Virus record (IMG/VR): IMGVR_UViG_3300031601_000015
Span: 1-31,334 of that record
Source: a virus
Reading direction: 5' to 3' (one strand)
Length of the DNA: 31,334 nucleotides
Part shown: in pieces, positions 1 through 8,471 of the stretch
How the letters are laid out: each line of letters starts with the position of its first letter
How positions within the stretch are numbered: the first letter of the stretch is position 1
Program-made: the position numbers and the translations under genes
Notes under the pieces: model-generated
What the model saw: the letters and a program-made list of their open reading frames with translations, nothing else
What the model was told of the DNA's origin: nothing
The model's database searches: none

Positions 1-317
1 TCTCGTTTTTTACCGCCTTTTGCAACATAAAAATTCATTTCAGGTTTGTTTCGTGCGACCACATCTTCAATAATAAATGCATAATCAGGGCCAAACACAC
101 CCTGAAGCACATCAGTTACTAATTGTTCAATGACTTCTTTTGTTTTAGTTTGACTCAAAATGCCAACTACAGACATAATTTCTCTTGCATCTTCTTGATC
201 TGCTTTTCGCTTTCTATTAGAAACCAAATCTTCAATAAGTTGATCAGCATTGGCTCGAAGGATAACTTTTTGAGCTTTATGCTTTGCAAGGTACTTTTCG
301 TATATTGCTAAATCCAT
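1..317 (-). CDS. C-terminal half of a split SbcC/Rad50-like ATPase (partial, runs off the left edge)
   Basis: The visible 105 residues begin with about 70 residues of charged helix that looks like coiled coil, followed by a segment around VFGPDYAFIIEDVVARNKPE. This resembles the stretch just before the signature motif and Walker B in SbcC/Rad50-type ATPases. No Walker A is present, and the start at 317 lies one base after the stop of the preceding gene, with a weak GAAAG ribosome site. The gene at 1949-3313 supplies an N-terminal SbcC half that stops just after its zinc hook, so the two could form one ATPase in trans. The signature and Walker B motifs would lie outside the window, so this reading is inference. 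Confidence 0.6.
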   Translation of the reverse strand, partial: MDLAIYEKYLAKHKAQKVILRANADQLIEDLVSNRKRKADQEDAREIMSVVGILSQTKTKEVIEQLVTDVLQGVFGPDYAFIIEDVVARNKPEMNFYVAKGGKKR

Positions 318-318
318 A

Positions 319-540
319 TCAATCTTTCAGATAGTAAACCATAATTGTAGTTCCAACAGGCATATGAGAAGGATCTAGAGTGAGAACTTGAGCAGGAATC
401 ATCTTTATTGCTTCTTCTGTAGGAAAGTGAAAAGTGTCCCAATTGGGAAGAACATCAGTTTTCATAATTGTTGCACTCCCTACAAGTACTTTACCTTTTG
501 ATAAGTGCATCCATTGACGCAATTGTTTTAAGACTCGCAT
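319..540 (-). CDS. Hypothetical protein, 73 aa
   Basis: This small gene lies between a coiled-coil protein and the putative SbcC C-terminal half. Its start at 540 is preceded by AGGAG seven bases upstream, so the 50-base overlap with the previous gene looks genuine. The protein starts basic and ends with beta-rich hydrophobic patches (QVLTLDPSHMPVGTTIMVYY). I see no known motif, signal peptide or membrane helix. Its position within the recombination genes suggests a role with the nuclease complex, but nothing in the sequence proves that. Confidence 0.7.
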   Translation of the reverse strand: MRVLKQLRQWMHLSKGKVLVGSATIMKTDVLPNWDTFHFPTEEAIKMIPAQVLTLDPSHMPVGTTIMVYYLKD

Positions 541-727
541 CTGTAATCTCCTGTAGTTGTGTTTGAAGTGCTTTTGCTTCTATTCTAGCTGCTTCTATGG
601 AATCCATTCCCATATCCTTTAATTGCAGAAGAATTTGATCTCGAGCACCTTCTAGTTTTGTTTGTTTATCTACAACTTCTTTAAGCATAGATACACGTGA
701 TTTAAGTTGTTCTACAACATCAATCAT
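491..727 (-). CDS. Small coiled-coil protein, 78 aa
   Basis: Almost the whole protein is charged alpha-helix with heptad-like hydrophobic spacing (for example VEQLKSRVSMLKEVVDKQ), so it is probably a coiled coil. AGAGG precedes the start by six bases, and the start overlaps the end of the sbcD-like gene by eight bases, implying translational coupling. It lies between the two SbcC halves and could bind their coiled coils. That is only a suggestion from position and fold. Confidence 0.75.
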   Translation of the reverse strand: MIDVVEQLKSRVSMLKEVVDKQTKLEGARDQILLQLKDMGMDSIEAARIEAKALQTQLQEITDASLKTIASMDALIKR

Positions 728-1664
728 TGGTAACCTCTTCTAATACATGATCAATTATATCTTTTACTGACTGGGAAGTTTTTTTCTCTAAAAGAACTGT
801 TTCCAGAACTTCTTTCCAAGCCACTTGTGATCCTTGACTCTTTTGTAAACGTTCAATAAATTGAAGGACACCATCTTCTTCCATTTTAATATCACGTCTA
901 AGATCAAATACATCGTCTATTGTACCCACCTTCAGCTCAATAATTTCAAAGTTATTAGTCTCAGTATCAAATATTATTACTGCGGGTTTAAGTTCAAGAT
1001 CAAATTTACCAATCGTTTTTCTAATAATAGCCCCTGGATTGATAATTGTTCGATTATTACATATTTCAGTAAATCTAAAATGGTAATCACCGCACACCAC
1101 AAGATCATAGTCTGGAAACTTACGCAAGAAATTTCGTGGACCTTCAAGTACTTGACCAGGCCACAGAGGACGATCACCAATCATTCTATGAGTTACAAGG
1201 ATGTTAAAACTTTCTGTATTTTCTACATCAGGAGGTTCTTCACCAAATGGCGCACCATATAGATTAATTTGTTGTCCTTTGTCTTCATTTAACATAACAG
1301 GAGCCGGTCCCAGCAGAGTTATCAGCTCTGCTGCTTCCAGCACAGCCAAGGGGCTGTTGGGCAGTGTGGTGGCACTATGCCCACTAATGTCATGTTGACC
1401 ATAAACCACAAAGGGTTTAAGGGCGTATGGTTTGTAGTTAAACCACTCTGTTTGTAATAATTTAATTATTGCAATTTTCACACGATTGGCAACTGTAGGT
1501 GTATCAAAAAAATCACCAGGTTGAATAACTGCTGTGCACTCATGATCTCTAAAAATTTGAAATGCTTGGCACAATTTACCAAGATGTGTTTGAAAATAAT
1601 CATCTTTCCTACGAATAGGAGAATAATTTGTTAAATGGTTATCCCCAAGAAGGCCAATTTTCAT
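720..1664 (-). CDS. SbcD/Mre11-like metallophosphoesterase nuclease
   Basis: This 314-residue protein has the calcineurin-like phosphoesterase motifs in order: GDNH (7-10), GDFFD (50-54), GQHD (89-92), VTHR (157-160), GDYH (192-195) and NPGA (209-212). Proteins of this family are the Mn-dependent nuclease subunit of SbcCD/Mre11-Rad50, which processes DNA ends and hairpins. The usual GNHD motif reads GQHD; I recall this variant in other phage members, so it need not be inactivating. AAGGA precedes the start by nine bases. It sits between the two proposed SbcC halves, which supports a phage SbcCD complex for recombination or replication-end processing. Confidence 0.9.
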   Translation of the reverse strand: MKIGLLGDNHLTNYSPIRRKDDYFQTHLGKLCQAFQIFRDHECTAVIQPGDFFDTPTVANRVKIAIIKLLQTEWFNYKPYALKPFVVYGQHDISGHSATTLPNSPLAVLEAAELITLLGPAPVMLNEDKGQQINLYGAPFGEEPPDVENTESFNILVTHRMIGDRPLWPGQVLEGPRNFLRKFPDYDLVVCGDYHFRFTEICNNRTIINPGAIIRKTIGKFDLELKPAVIIFDTETNNFEIIELKVGTIDDVFDLRRDIKMEEDGVLQFIERLQKSQGSQVAWKEVLETVLLEKKTSQSVKDIIDHVLEEVTND

Positions 1665-1956
1665 GTTGCCATTCCTTTAATTCATTACGAACTATAATAT
1701 CAGCTGTTAGGCCACTTATACCTGCAAGCATTCTCCAATGTTCTCTATCATTAAGCACTTCTAATGTTTTTATATGTATTAAATCTGCCATATGATTTGC
1801 TAAGGATTCAATAGCGGTATCAGATAAAATATTTAAACGAATAATATCATCACCAAACAAGTATAACATGGCATCATCAAATTCAAATCCATCATCTTCA
1901 AATATTAATAGTCCTTCCAGCTCTGCTGGAGTCAATAGCAGATATGTTCTAACCAT
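1639..1956 (-). CDS. Hypothetical acidic protein, 105 aa
   Basis: The start at 1956 is chosen because AAGGA lies seven bases upstream and the ATG overlaps the stop of the SbcC N-terminal gene by eight bases; a longer reading starting at 2055 would overlap that gene by over 100 bases. The protein is acidic (for example LIFEDDGFEFDDAMLYLFGD) and ends in a tryptophan-rich tail (WQHENWPSWG). No family is recognised. Lying directly between sbcC and sbcD, it may be an accessory part of the nuclease complex. Confidence 0.7.
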   Translation of the reverse strand: MVRTYLLLTPAELEGLLIFEDDGFEFDDAMLYLFGDDIIRLNILSDTAIESLANHMADLIHIKTLEVLNDREHWRMLAGISGLTADIIVRNELKEWQHENWPSWG

Positions 1957-3313
1957 TTTTAGATCCTTCAATGAGTTGGTCTTTTTCTTTATCAGTAAGC
2001 TTATGTCCACATGTGGGACAATCAACAAGTTGAGCTGTAAAGACATCAACATCATTTTGATACTTCTGCTTTGTTTTTTCTAATACAGCTAATTGCGTTT
2101 GTTTGTTAAATCCTTCTGAATGTACTTGAGACATCAGACACTTTTTCTGTTTCAATGTATTATACTCATCTGCTTGTTGTTCGGCGAGAGAAATTAGAGC
2201 AGTAATTTCTTTAGCATCAATTGTATTATTTATTGTTGTATTCCATTTTTCAATCAGAGGATTGATTAATCCAATAAGTTCAAATAGTTCATTAATCATT
2301 TGAATGTGATCTTTTGCGATATTCATTTTTTGTGTAAGGACTTTTACATCTACTACAAATTGTTTTATGCATTCATCATATGCATCAATTGGAAGTTGAA
2401 AACGTTGAGTATGTTGGGCTTGATGCATGTATTTAACAGCTAATTCTTCTGCTACATACATTTTCTGAACAAAATCTGTTGTAATTACAAAATCTTTTAC
2501 ACACTCATCATAGTCTGCAACTCGCTGCTGAAAAAATCCTGTTATCAAATTTATTTGCAAATATTTATCTGTTTGTTCTTCTGCTAATCGAATTGTTGCT
2601 TCAATATTATCAGGAATAGCATCAAGTTGTTCCTGAACTTGATTATATTCAGACATTTTGAATTCTAGTTGTTGTAGTTTTGATGCAGCTATACTCTGCT
2701 GTTTTTTATAGCTTTGTGTTTGAACCAAGAGCACCTGGAAATGATCCAGTTGTAATTCCTCCATGGCCAGCAATGCTTGCTCGTTTTCTGCTTGATCACA
2801 CTCCAAGCTGTTAATGATACCGTTAGATCGTTTGATCCTAGTAGCAAGATTACTAGTAGCTTCATCAATTATATTGAGTCCCATCAATTCACGAATATAA
2901 CGAGCAGTCTCTCCAGGAGATTTCACTACAAGAAAATAAGGTTCCTTTTGTTCTTGGAAGTTAATATCTTCCATAACCAATGCTTGTGTAATCACTTCAG
3001 GTGGATTAACACCAAAAGATGTAAGTTCATCATCATTCAATTTGTAATATCCATTGTCTTTTCGATTACGTCCACGTTCAATAATTGTTTCTCCATCAGC
3101 ATCTTTAAGGATTAGACGAACAAAACAATCATCCATATCATCATGAATAAAGCCATTACTTAAAGGACGATTAGCTTTGACCCATTGAAGAGCACGCCAC
3201 AAACAAGATTTTCCTGCATCTCCCGAACCAATTATTACATTGACTCCAGGATGATAATTTAGTGTTGAATTTGTATGTGCTTGAAAATTATGAAGCACTT
3301 GTTGTTTGATCAT
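1949..3313 (-). CDS. N-terminal half of an SbcC/Rad50-like ATPase, ending at the zinc hook
   Basis: The 454-residue protein begins like Rad50/SbcC, with Walker A GSGDAGKS at 29-36 and a Q-loop-like region near NFQEQKEPYFLV. A long coiled coil follows, and a zinc-hook CPTC lies at about 432-435. It stops about 20 residues after the hook, with no return coiled coil, signature motif or Walker B. A normal SbcC is around 1000 residues, so this is half a protein. GTGGAG precedes ATG 3313 at good spacing, and the ATGA overlap with the RuvC-like gene favours this start over a TTG seven codons upstream. The matching C-terminal half is probably the gene at 1-317. Zn-linked dimerisation by this hook would be expected. 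Confidence 0.88.
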   Translation of the reverse strand: MIKQQVLHNFQAHTNSTLNYHPGVNVIIGSGDAGKSCLWRALQWVKANRPLSNGFIHDDMDDCFVRLILKDADGETIIERGRNRKDNGYYKLNDDELTSFGVNPPEVITQALVMEDINFQEQKEPYFLVVKSPGETARYIRELMGLNIIDEATSNLATRIKRSNGIINSLECDQAENEQALLAMEELQLDHFQVLLVQTQSYKKQQSIAASKLQQLEFKMSEYNQVQEQLDAIPDNIEATIRLAEEQTDKYLQINLITGFFQQRVADYDECVKDFVITTDFVQKMYVAEELAVKYMHQAQHTQRFQLPIDAYDECIKQFVVDVKVLTQKMNIAKDHIQMINELFELIGLINPLIEKWNTTINNTIDAKEITALISLAEQQADEYNTLKQKKCLMSQVHSEGFNKQTQLAVLEKTKQKYQNDVDVFTAQLVDCPTCGHKLTDKEKDQLIEGSKNG

Positions 3314-4080
3314 AGTGGATCTCCACTGGGACAATATTCTATGAAAGTACGATGCATCAAATCTACAGGATAATATGTTGAAATACGTCTGAAGATTTTC
3401 TGTTTAATCTTATCTAATTCATCAATTATAATTCTGCCATCTCTTAATTGTAGCTCCATGTAAAGCATATGTGCCAAAAACCACGCATCAATGATATCAG
3501 TACCAGGACCATCAACATCTATGAATATACCTGCTTTTTTTACAGGTTTGATAATAGAATCAGGAACAAGAAAACCTTTAGTTCTTGCAGCATCAAGCAT
3601 CTGTATTTTTTTTGCATTTCCAAGATTTGCACCAAATTGTTTAAGTGTTGAAGGATCATGAACCCGAATTTTTGCCCCCATTTCAAGTAGTTTATGTTTC
3701 AATGTTCCAGTTAACTCTGCAATTTGACAGATAGATGTGGTCTGACTTTGATATGAGTATCCTTCAATTGAAATGAAAAAATCATCTTTTTCATATCCTA
3801 TCACAGAATAGTCAAACAGAATTGATTTTATAAGACATTGAATACGTTCCACCGCGGTATGAATTCGTCGTTGTGTAAATGGTGCTTTCTGTTCATTTTC
3901 TTTTTTAATAGGCGATTGTATGCCGGTATACTTAATTTCAGAAATGGTATCCACCACCCACTTTGGAGTTGTGTAACTTGACCAGGAACCAATGAGGTTT
4001 CCAGTATTAGAAGAGATACAGGTTATTCCCCAGTGTTCCAATGAAATGTCAAATCCGAAAAGTAAATATTCTTTATTCAT
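3310..4080 (-). CDS. RuvC-like Holliday junction resolvase
   Basis: This 256-residue protein has an RNase H-fold nuclease pattern: D11 in GFDISLEHWG, E106 in ISIEGYSY, a PSTLKQFGANLGNAKK segment (143-158) and D195/D198 in GTDIIDAW. These match the four acidic metal ligands of the RuvC family. Phage members cleave four-way junctions or branched DNA during recombination and before packaging. It overlaps the SbcC N-terminal gene by four bases (ATGA) and follows queC after nine bases, so it is co-transcribed with both. It is longer than E. coli RuvC (about 173 aa), with extra sequence at 40-100 and at the C terminus. Confidence 0.82.
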   Translation of the reverse strand: MNKEYLLFGFDISLEHWGITCISSNTGNLIGSWSSYTTPKWVVDTISEIKYTGIQSPIKKENEQKAPFTQRRIHTAVERIQCLIKSILFDYSVIGYEKDDFFISIEGYSYQSQTTSICQIAELTGTLKHKLLEMGAKIRVHDPSTLKQFGANLGNAKKIQMLDAARTKGFLVPDSIIKPVKKAGIFIDVDGPGTDIIDAWFLAHMLYMELQLRDGRIIIDELDKIKQKIFRRISTYYPVDLMHRTFIEYCPSGDPL

Positions 4081-4089
4081 TATGATTCT

Positions 4090-4857
4090 CTATTCTTTTT
4101 CTTTAAACGTAACAGGGACTCCATGAGAGGAAATTGTTTTTGTGTAAATTATTACAGCTTGTTTCCACTCTTCTTTTGTAAGAAAAGGATCAGGATATCC
4201 AGTACTAAGAAAAGCACCAGTTCTTTCTTGACAAGTTCCACATTTTAAGCAGGGGCGGTCGCCTTGTCCATTGTAACAAGTCCATGTATGTTCATATGGA
4301 ACATCATGCTCCATACCCCATATAGCAATCTTTGCTTTATTCCAATTGCCAAATGGTGAAAGAATTTGAACACCATTGTATGTACCATTTTGGATAGCAT
4401 TACCCATGGCAATCGTAAATACTTCTCTACAATCTGGATAGAGATTATGATCGCCAGCATGATTTGCAAGGATGATAACATCAAATTCTCTAGATTCTGC
4501 AAAACCTGCGGCCAATGCCAACATGATACCATTCCGAAATGGAACCACTGTACTCTTCATAGATTCTTCTGCATAGTGGCCTTCAGGAATTTCCCCTTGA
4601 TCCTGTAGTAGATTGGACTTTAAGAAGGATTCCTGTTTTCCAACTATCCAACACTCCATAGGAAGATTGTATGTATAGAAGGGAATATCCAAATTTTTAC
4701 AGATCCAGGCACCAGCGGCACGTTCCTTTTCATTGTGCTTGCTTCCGTAGCTAAAGGAAATCCCAGTAACATCATACAACATATTTAATGCATAATAAAC
4801 TGCTGTGACACTATCCATACCACCTGATAACAGTATTAATGCTTTTTTCTTTTTCAT
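4090..4857 (-). CDS. queC: QueC, 7-cyano-7-deazaguanine (preQ0) synthase
   Basis: QueC uses ATP and ammonia to convert 7-carboxy-7-deazaguanine into preQ0. The 255-residue protein has the PP-loop SGGMDS (11-16), VPFRNG (105-110), YPDCRE (140-145) and a C-terminal zinc site from C194, C203, C206 and C209. AAGGATAAAC precedes the ATG. It lies downstream of recA, separated by a 12-bp hairpin, and away from queE, folE and queF, which are 10-17 kb upstream in the same block. It supplies the intermediate for QueF and DpdA. Confidence 0.95.
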   Translation of the reverse strand: MKKKKALILLSGGMDSVTAVYYALNMLYDVTGISFSYGSKHNEKERAAGAWICKNLDIPFYTYNLPMECWIVGKQESFLKSNLLQDQGEIPEGHYAEESMKSTVVPFRNGIMLALAAGFAESREFDVIILANHAGDHNLYPDCREVFTIAMGNAIQNGTYNGVQILSPFGNWNKAKIAIWGMEHDVPYEHTWTCYNGQGDRPCLKCGTCQERTGAFLSTGYPDPFLTKEEWKQAVIIYTKTISSHGVPVTFKEKE

Positions 4858-4870
4858 GTTTATCCTTAAT

Positions 4871-4903
4871 TTGTTAGAAAAACTAATATATTTTTTCTAA
4901 CAA
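4871..4903 (-). terminator. 12-bp perfect inverted repeat between recA and queC
   Basis: TTGTTAGAAAAA (4871-4882) and its exact complement (4892-4903) enclose a 9-base loop. It fills the 49-base gap between the recA stop and the queC start. The stem is AT-rich with A and T runs on both sides, so it could be a weak terminator or attenuator on either strand, or an mRNA-stabilising hairpin. It is the clearest break inside the leftward block. Confidence 0.5.
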
Positions 4904-4906
4904 AAA

Positions 4907-5938
4907 CTATTTCCATACTCTTTTTTTGCGAACTTCTGGAGCATAAACTTGCTTCCATACTTTATATACTTCTTGACGAAGCTCTTCTTCTTTATTATCT
5001 CGTTCAATATGTATAATCCATGTCTTCATTTGTTTTTCTTCACCGAAGACAGTAACCTTTCCGGTCTTTTTCATGGACTCTTCTTTTCCATGTTCCTCTT
5101 CACAAAGGAATCGGAGATTAGAATGAATATCATCAATACCATGATCAAAAAGAAGTTTAAAGTACCCTGTACGAAATGGTGGACCAATTTTATTTTTTGC
5201 CATTTTAAATTTGATCCAAATACCAATTGGTTTCTCTGCAGTATTCATAACAACCCTTTCATGCTGTAAATAAATACGACATGACGCATAAAATTTGAAT
5301 CCTTTACCTCCTGTTGTTGTTTCTCCACCAAACCCAGTCATATTTTCTCTTGTTTGATCAACTATAAAAAGTGTTGTATCTGTTGCAGACAATGGTTGAA
5401 CATTTCTTCTTAAGCCGAGTGAGATCTGTTTAGCACGATATGCTCCAAATCCTTGTTTGGTCATTGACTTTTCCATCTCAATAGCTGCAGGTAATGCAGT
5501 AAGTGAATCAACCACACATATTCGAGGACCTTTCAGTTTCTTATTCTTATTTTCAGGGTCCATAATATTAAATAACCAGTTATCAAACATTTCTTCTAGT
5601 GTTTCTGGATAGCCAAGTATTAATTTTTTATTATCACAATCTAATCCATATAATTCAGCAAAATTAGGATCTAGAGTGTGTTCAATATCTGCTAAAAATG
5701 CATTGGCTCCTTTTCGTTGTGCTGCTCCTAAAACGGCATTAGCAAGTACAGATTTAGCAGTACTATTATCACCGTAAATTTGTGTAATTCTCCCACCAGG
5801 AATTCCTCCTGGCAACTGATTGGCGATGGCAAGATCAAGAACTGTACATCCTGTTGAATAAAAAGTTTTAACGGGGGCTAATTGTTCCACTCTGTTTGCT
5901 CCTAATACTTCATTAATAAGTGTATCAAATTCATCCAT
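4907..5938 (-). CDS. RecA/UvsX-like recombinase
   Basis: The 343-residue protein has the RecA core: GGIPGGRITQIYGDNSTAKS (44-63) with the P-loop, ICVVDSLTALP (Walker B, 140-150), and a region like loop L2 (ENMTGFGGETTTGGKGFKFY). Family members pair and exchange single-stranded DNA with duplex DNA. The P-loop reads GDNSTAKS, so alanine replaces the usual glycine before lysine. Unlike T4 UvsX, the acidic tail is absent and the end is basic (RKKRVWK). The start has no strong ribosome site; it lies eight bases after the preceding stop. Its partners ssb and a possible mediator are directly upstream. Confidence 0.9.
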   Translation of the reverse strand: MDEFDTLINEVLGANRVEQLAPVKTFYSTGCTVLDLAIANQLPGGIPGGRITQIYGDNSTAKSVLANAVLGAAQRKGANAFLADIEHTLDPNFAELYGLDCDNKKLILGYPETLEEMFDNWLFNIMDPENKNKKLKGPRICVVDSLTALPAAIEMEKSMTKQGFGAYRAKQISLGLRRNVQPLSATDTTLFIVDQTRENMTGFGGETTTGGKGFKFYASCRIYLQHERVVMNTAEKPIGIWIKFKMAKNKIGPPFRTGYFKLLFDHGIDDIHSNLRFLCEEEHGKEESMKKTGKVTVFGEEKQMKTWIIHIERDNKEEELRQEVYKVWKQVYAPEVRKKRVWK

Positions 5939-5946
5939 TGGAGAAT

Positions 5947-6498
5947 TTACTCGCCTTCATTGTTTCGTTCTTGTTTACGTTGTATGGCCAAATCTTTTCT
6001 ACGTTGCATGATCTGTTCTTCTGAAGCAGAATTTTCTGTATCTTGTACCTGTCGAACATTTCGTTCACCAACTTGCTTATCCACATTATTGTAGAAGTCA
6101 TGCACAAATTGTTCAGTAAGATTGCTAAGTTGCGTCTTTCGCTGGGCCACTGATTCTTGAATAACCTGGAGCCTTCCATGAATCTTTTCAGCTTGTCTAA
6201 GTTCCGATAAGGCTGTAATATATCTTGGTTGTCTTATAATACATGCATTTACAACAACTTCAGTTAATTTGTCCAGACTAAATGCATCTTTATCACGTCT
6301 GATTTCATCCATCAGCTTAGCTTCTATTAGGCGAAGCGCATCCTTGGTACCATTCATCTCATCCTTAGCAGATACTACTTTATCACCAACGAGATCATTG
6401 AGACAAGCCTGGTCTGCACATTCTACAGGAAGATTAAATCGATCAATAGGCATTCGATTTTTCATCTCTTCAAGAAACATTTTTAGTTCATTATTCAT
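5947..6498 (-). CDS. Helical protein, possible UvsY-like recombination mediator (183 aa)
   Basis: The start at 6498 is chosen for AGAG upstream; an in-frame ATG at 6552 has no ribosome site. The middle (about 55-160) is charged helix with the pattern LTEVVVNACIIRQPRY followed by LSELRQAEKIHGRLQVIQES, and the end is strongly charged. A T-E-x3-V then P-x-Y then helix pattern recalls helical phage proteins, some annotated as UvsY-like, but I cannot align it to T4 UvsY with confidence. Its place between ssb and recA is where a recombinase loader would make sense. Function is inference. Confidence 0.6.
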   Translation of the reverse strand: MNNELKMFLEEMKNRMPIDRFNLPVECADQACLNDLVGDKVVSAKDEMNGTKDALRLIEAKLMDEIRRDKDAFSLDKLTEVVVNACIIRQPRYITALSELRQAEKIHGRLQVIQESVAQRKTQLSNLTEQFVHDFYNNVDKQVGERNVRQVQDTENSASEEQIMQRRKDLAIQRKQERNNEGE

Positions 6499-6566
6499 TT
6501 TTAAATCTCTATATAATAAAAAGATAATCTGGGTAAGTATTTCATCACCCATGTTTTTATTAATTT

Positions 6567-7508
6567 TTATTTAGTAGTTTCTGCTTTTTTCTTTGCTTGA
6601 ATTGCTGCAATACGTTCTTGCACAGACAATTTCTTTCCTGTTTCCTTAACAAGAGCCTTCTTTTCTTCTTTAGTAGAAATTTTTGTTCCTTCTTTGGGAG
6701 AATCTGCATCAAATGGAGGAGCCTTCTCTTCTTTAGCAGGAGCCTTCTCTTCTTCTTTAGGATCCTGATTAACTTTTACAGGAACCTTCTCTTTTTTAGC
6801 AGGAGCCTTTGCTTTTTCTTTAATAGGCGGACAACCATCTAACAAGTTCTGTGTGAACTCATAATCCGGACGTTTTAATATTTCATCAAAGGTGTTTGGT
6901 GTAGCAGCATATAATTCCAAGTCTGGCATTTCACCATCACCAAGAATCTGAAAACCCAAGTACTTCGTGTTCAATGCTTTACCTTCACGAATGAACATAA
7001 TGTCGCCTCCTTCTTCAGGATCACTAATATCAATGAATTCACCTGAACGAGGATTTTTAGATAAAGCTAGAATGTTACGTTTAAAACCACCTGGACCATC
7101 ATACCAACGAAGACCTTTTTTTGACTCTTCAGTATTTTTTGTATTTACTAAAAACATCAAAAATCTAACACTATAACGAAGTGCTTTTTCAGTTTCATCC
7201 TTTGGATCTGCAGCAACAATTTTATCACGTAATTCACAGATAGGACAGGATTCATTGAACATGCGTCTAGCACAGAGAATATTGTGACCATCAGCACCAA
7301 TTTTATAATGTAGAAAAATTTCTTTCATAAAAAAAGCTTCAGGATCTTGTTGAGGAATGATTCGGAAAATATTTTCACCCACTTCAGATTTGTATTGAGT
7401 AATACCCATACGTTCCAACATGTGTGTGTCAACGTAATTCCATTTGTCTACTCCACCTGTTCCGGAGTTTGCATGTTCCTGTTTGATTGCATCAGTTCTC
7501 TTTGACAT
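6567..7508 (-). CDS. gp32-like single-stranded DNA-binding protein with Lys/Ala-rich tail
   Basis: The first 230 of 313 residues resemble phage gp32-type binding proteins, with a zinc-site candidate from H67, C79, C88 and C91 (NESCPIC) inside the OB-fold region. After CPPIKEK near residue 231 the protein becomes a low-complexity tail rich in Lys, Glu, Ala and Pro (KEEKAPAKEEKAPP). A similar acidic/basic tail in gp32 contacts other replication proteins, but this one is much longer and mixed in charge. AGGAGG precedes the start by eight bases, the strongest site in this block, as expected for a protein needed in large amounts. Confidence 0.82.
   Translation of the reverse strand: MSKRTDAIKQEHANSGTGGVDKWNYVDTHMLERMGITQYKSEVGENIFRIIPQQDPEAFFMKEIFLHYKIGADGHNILCARRMFNESCPICELRDKIVAADPKDETEKALRYSVRFLMFLVNTKNTEESKKGLRWYDGPGGFKRNILALSKNPRSGEFIDISDPEEGGDIMFIREGKALNTKYLGFQILGDGEMPDLELYAATPNTFDEILKRPDYEFTQNLLDGCPPIKEKAKAPAKKEKVPVKVNQDPKEEEKAPAKEEKAPPFDADSPKEGTKISTKEEKKALVKETGKKLSVQERIAAIQAKKKAETTK
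6717..6812 (-). repeat. Imperfect DNA repeats encoding the SSB tail
   Basis: Four copies starting AGGAGCCTT or AGGAACCTT (at 6717, 6738, 6780 and 6801) spell short Lys-Glu-Lys-Ala-Pro-Ala units in the single-strand binding protein. The copies are imperfect and spaced unevenly, so the tail probably grew by local duplication. Such a stretch can change length by slippage between isolates. Confidence 0.65.
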
Positions 7509-7520
7509 TTATAATGCCTC

Positions 7521-8471
7521 CTAAAATTTTGGTAAATCAAAACACGCTCTGGCAATAAGGGCACCAAGCTGTGCCTTGCCACTATAATATACACTTGATG
7601 AAAATAGACGCAACAGGTAGGTCATCTCCTCAGCCTCATCTTGATCCTGTGCTCCTACTAATTTTTTCCACATAAAGCTCATAATACTCCTTCGGATCCG
7701 TTCTGGATCATCTGAAAGAGAATTGTATGCTTGAAGAATGGTTTGCCACTTAGCCTTCCGCAGCTTAGGAAGCATGCATAAGTTTTTACAAATATCTATG
7801 ATGTCCACATCTTCTTCTGTTCCTGAAATCAGAAGTTCAAAAGCTTCTTCTAAGTCCATGTCTTTTGTCTGATCCAAACTAACAAGAGCATTCCTCGGAG
7901 AGCCTTCACACATTTGTGAAATGCCTTCCAACAAGTCAGGATCAACAGTAAAATCAGCTATTTTACAAGCTCGTTCTAGAACCTTCATAATATCCTTCCG
8001 ACCCAAAGGATTCACATCATACTCTGTCACACGACTCCTGATCGTTTTGATCATGTGATCTGGTTCTGTTGTGCAAATGATGATGTAGCAGTAGTCCGGA
8101 CAATCTTCTAACGGTTTCAGCAGACCCTCCTGAGCCGTAGCTGTTAGCTGATGTGACTCATCTAGCAGAATGACACGAGACTTTCCAAAAGGCCGTAACC
8201 TTGTCATCTTTTCAACTTCTCGAATGGATTCAATACCACGAGTATTCGCAGCATTTGTTTCCATAAAGTCCATATCCATATTACATTCTAATAGGTTCGC
8301 TAAGATCCTTGCAATAGTAGTCTTACCACAACCAGGAGGTCCTTTAAGCATCAGAGCATGTGGTCTGTGCTGTGGAGCCATCTGCATAAATTTCTTCAGT
8401 GAAGAGATCGTAGAAATGTTGCCTACAATATCTTCTAGTGTTTGCGGTCGCACATTTTGATAAAGTCCCAT
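7521..8471 (-). CDS. AAA+ clamp loader subunit (DnaX/RFC small-subunit-like)
   Basis: The 316-residue protein starts with LYQNVRPQTLEDIVGN, typical of DnaX and RFC loaders. Walker A GPPGCGKT is at 44-51, Walker B ILLDESH at 101-107, a sensor 1 region around ICTTEP, and a sensor 2-like GSPRNAL. The SRC motif is changed to SRV (IRSRVTEY), and no DnaX zinc module is seen. It loads the sliding clamp on primed DNA using ATP. It begins at a TAATG overlap with the polymerase gene and is preceded by GGAGG; the clamp lies just beyond the polymerase. No separate delta-like subunit is visible, so it may act as a homo-oligomer or with host subunits. Confidence 0.9.
   Translation of the reverse strand: MGLYQNVRPQTLEDIVGNISTISSLKKFMQMAPQHRPHALMLKGPPGCGKTTIARILANLLECNMDMDFMETNAANTRGIESIREVEKMTRLRPFGKSRVILLDESHQLTATAQEGLLKPLEDCPDYCYIIICTTEPDHMIKTIRSRVTEYDVNPLGRKDIMKVLERACKIADFTVDPDLLEGISQMCEGSPRNALVSLDQTKDMDLEEAFELLISGTEEDVDIIDICKNLCMLPKLRKAKWQTILQAYNSLSDDPERIRRSIMSFMWKKLVGAQDQDEAEEMTYLLRLFSSSVYYSGKAQLGALIARACFDLPKF

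Noticed and set aside
861-1262. Long plus-strand frame opposite the sbcD-like gene
   Set aside because: It is antisense to a gene with complete nuclease motifs and has no ribosome site.
1957-2055. N-terminal extension of the 105-aa gene
   Set aside because: It would overlap the SbcC gene by more than 100 bases; ATG 1956 has a clear AAGGA site.
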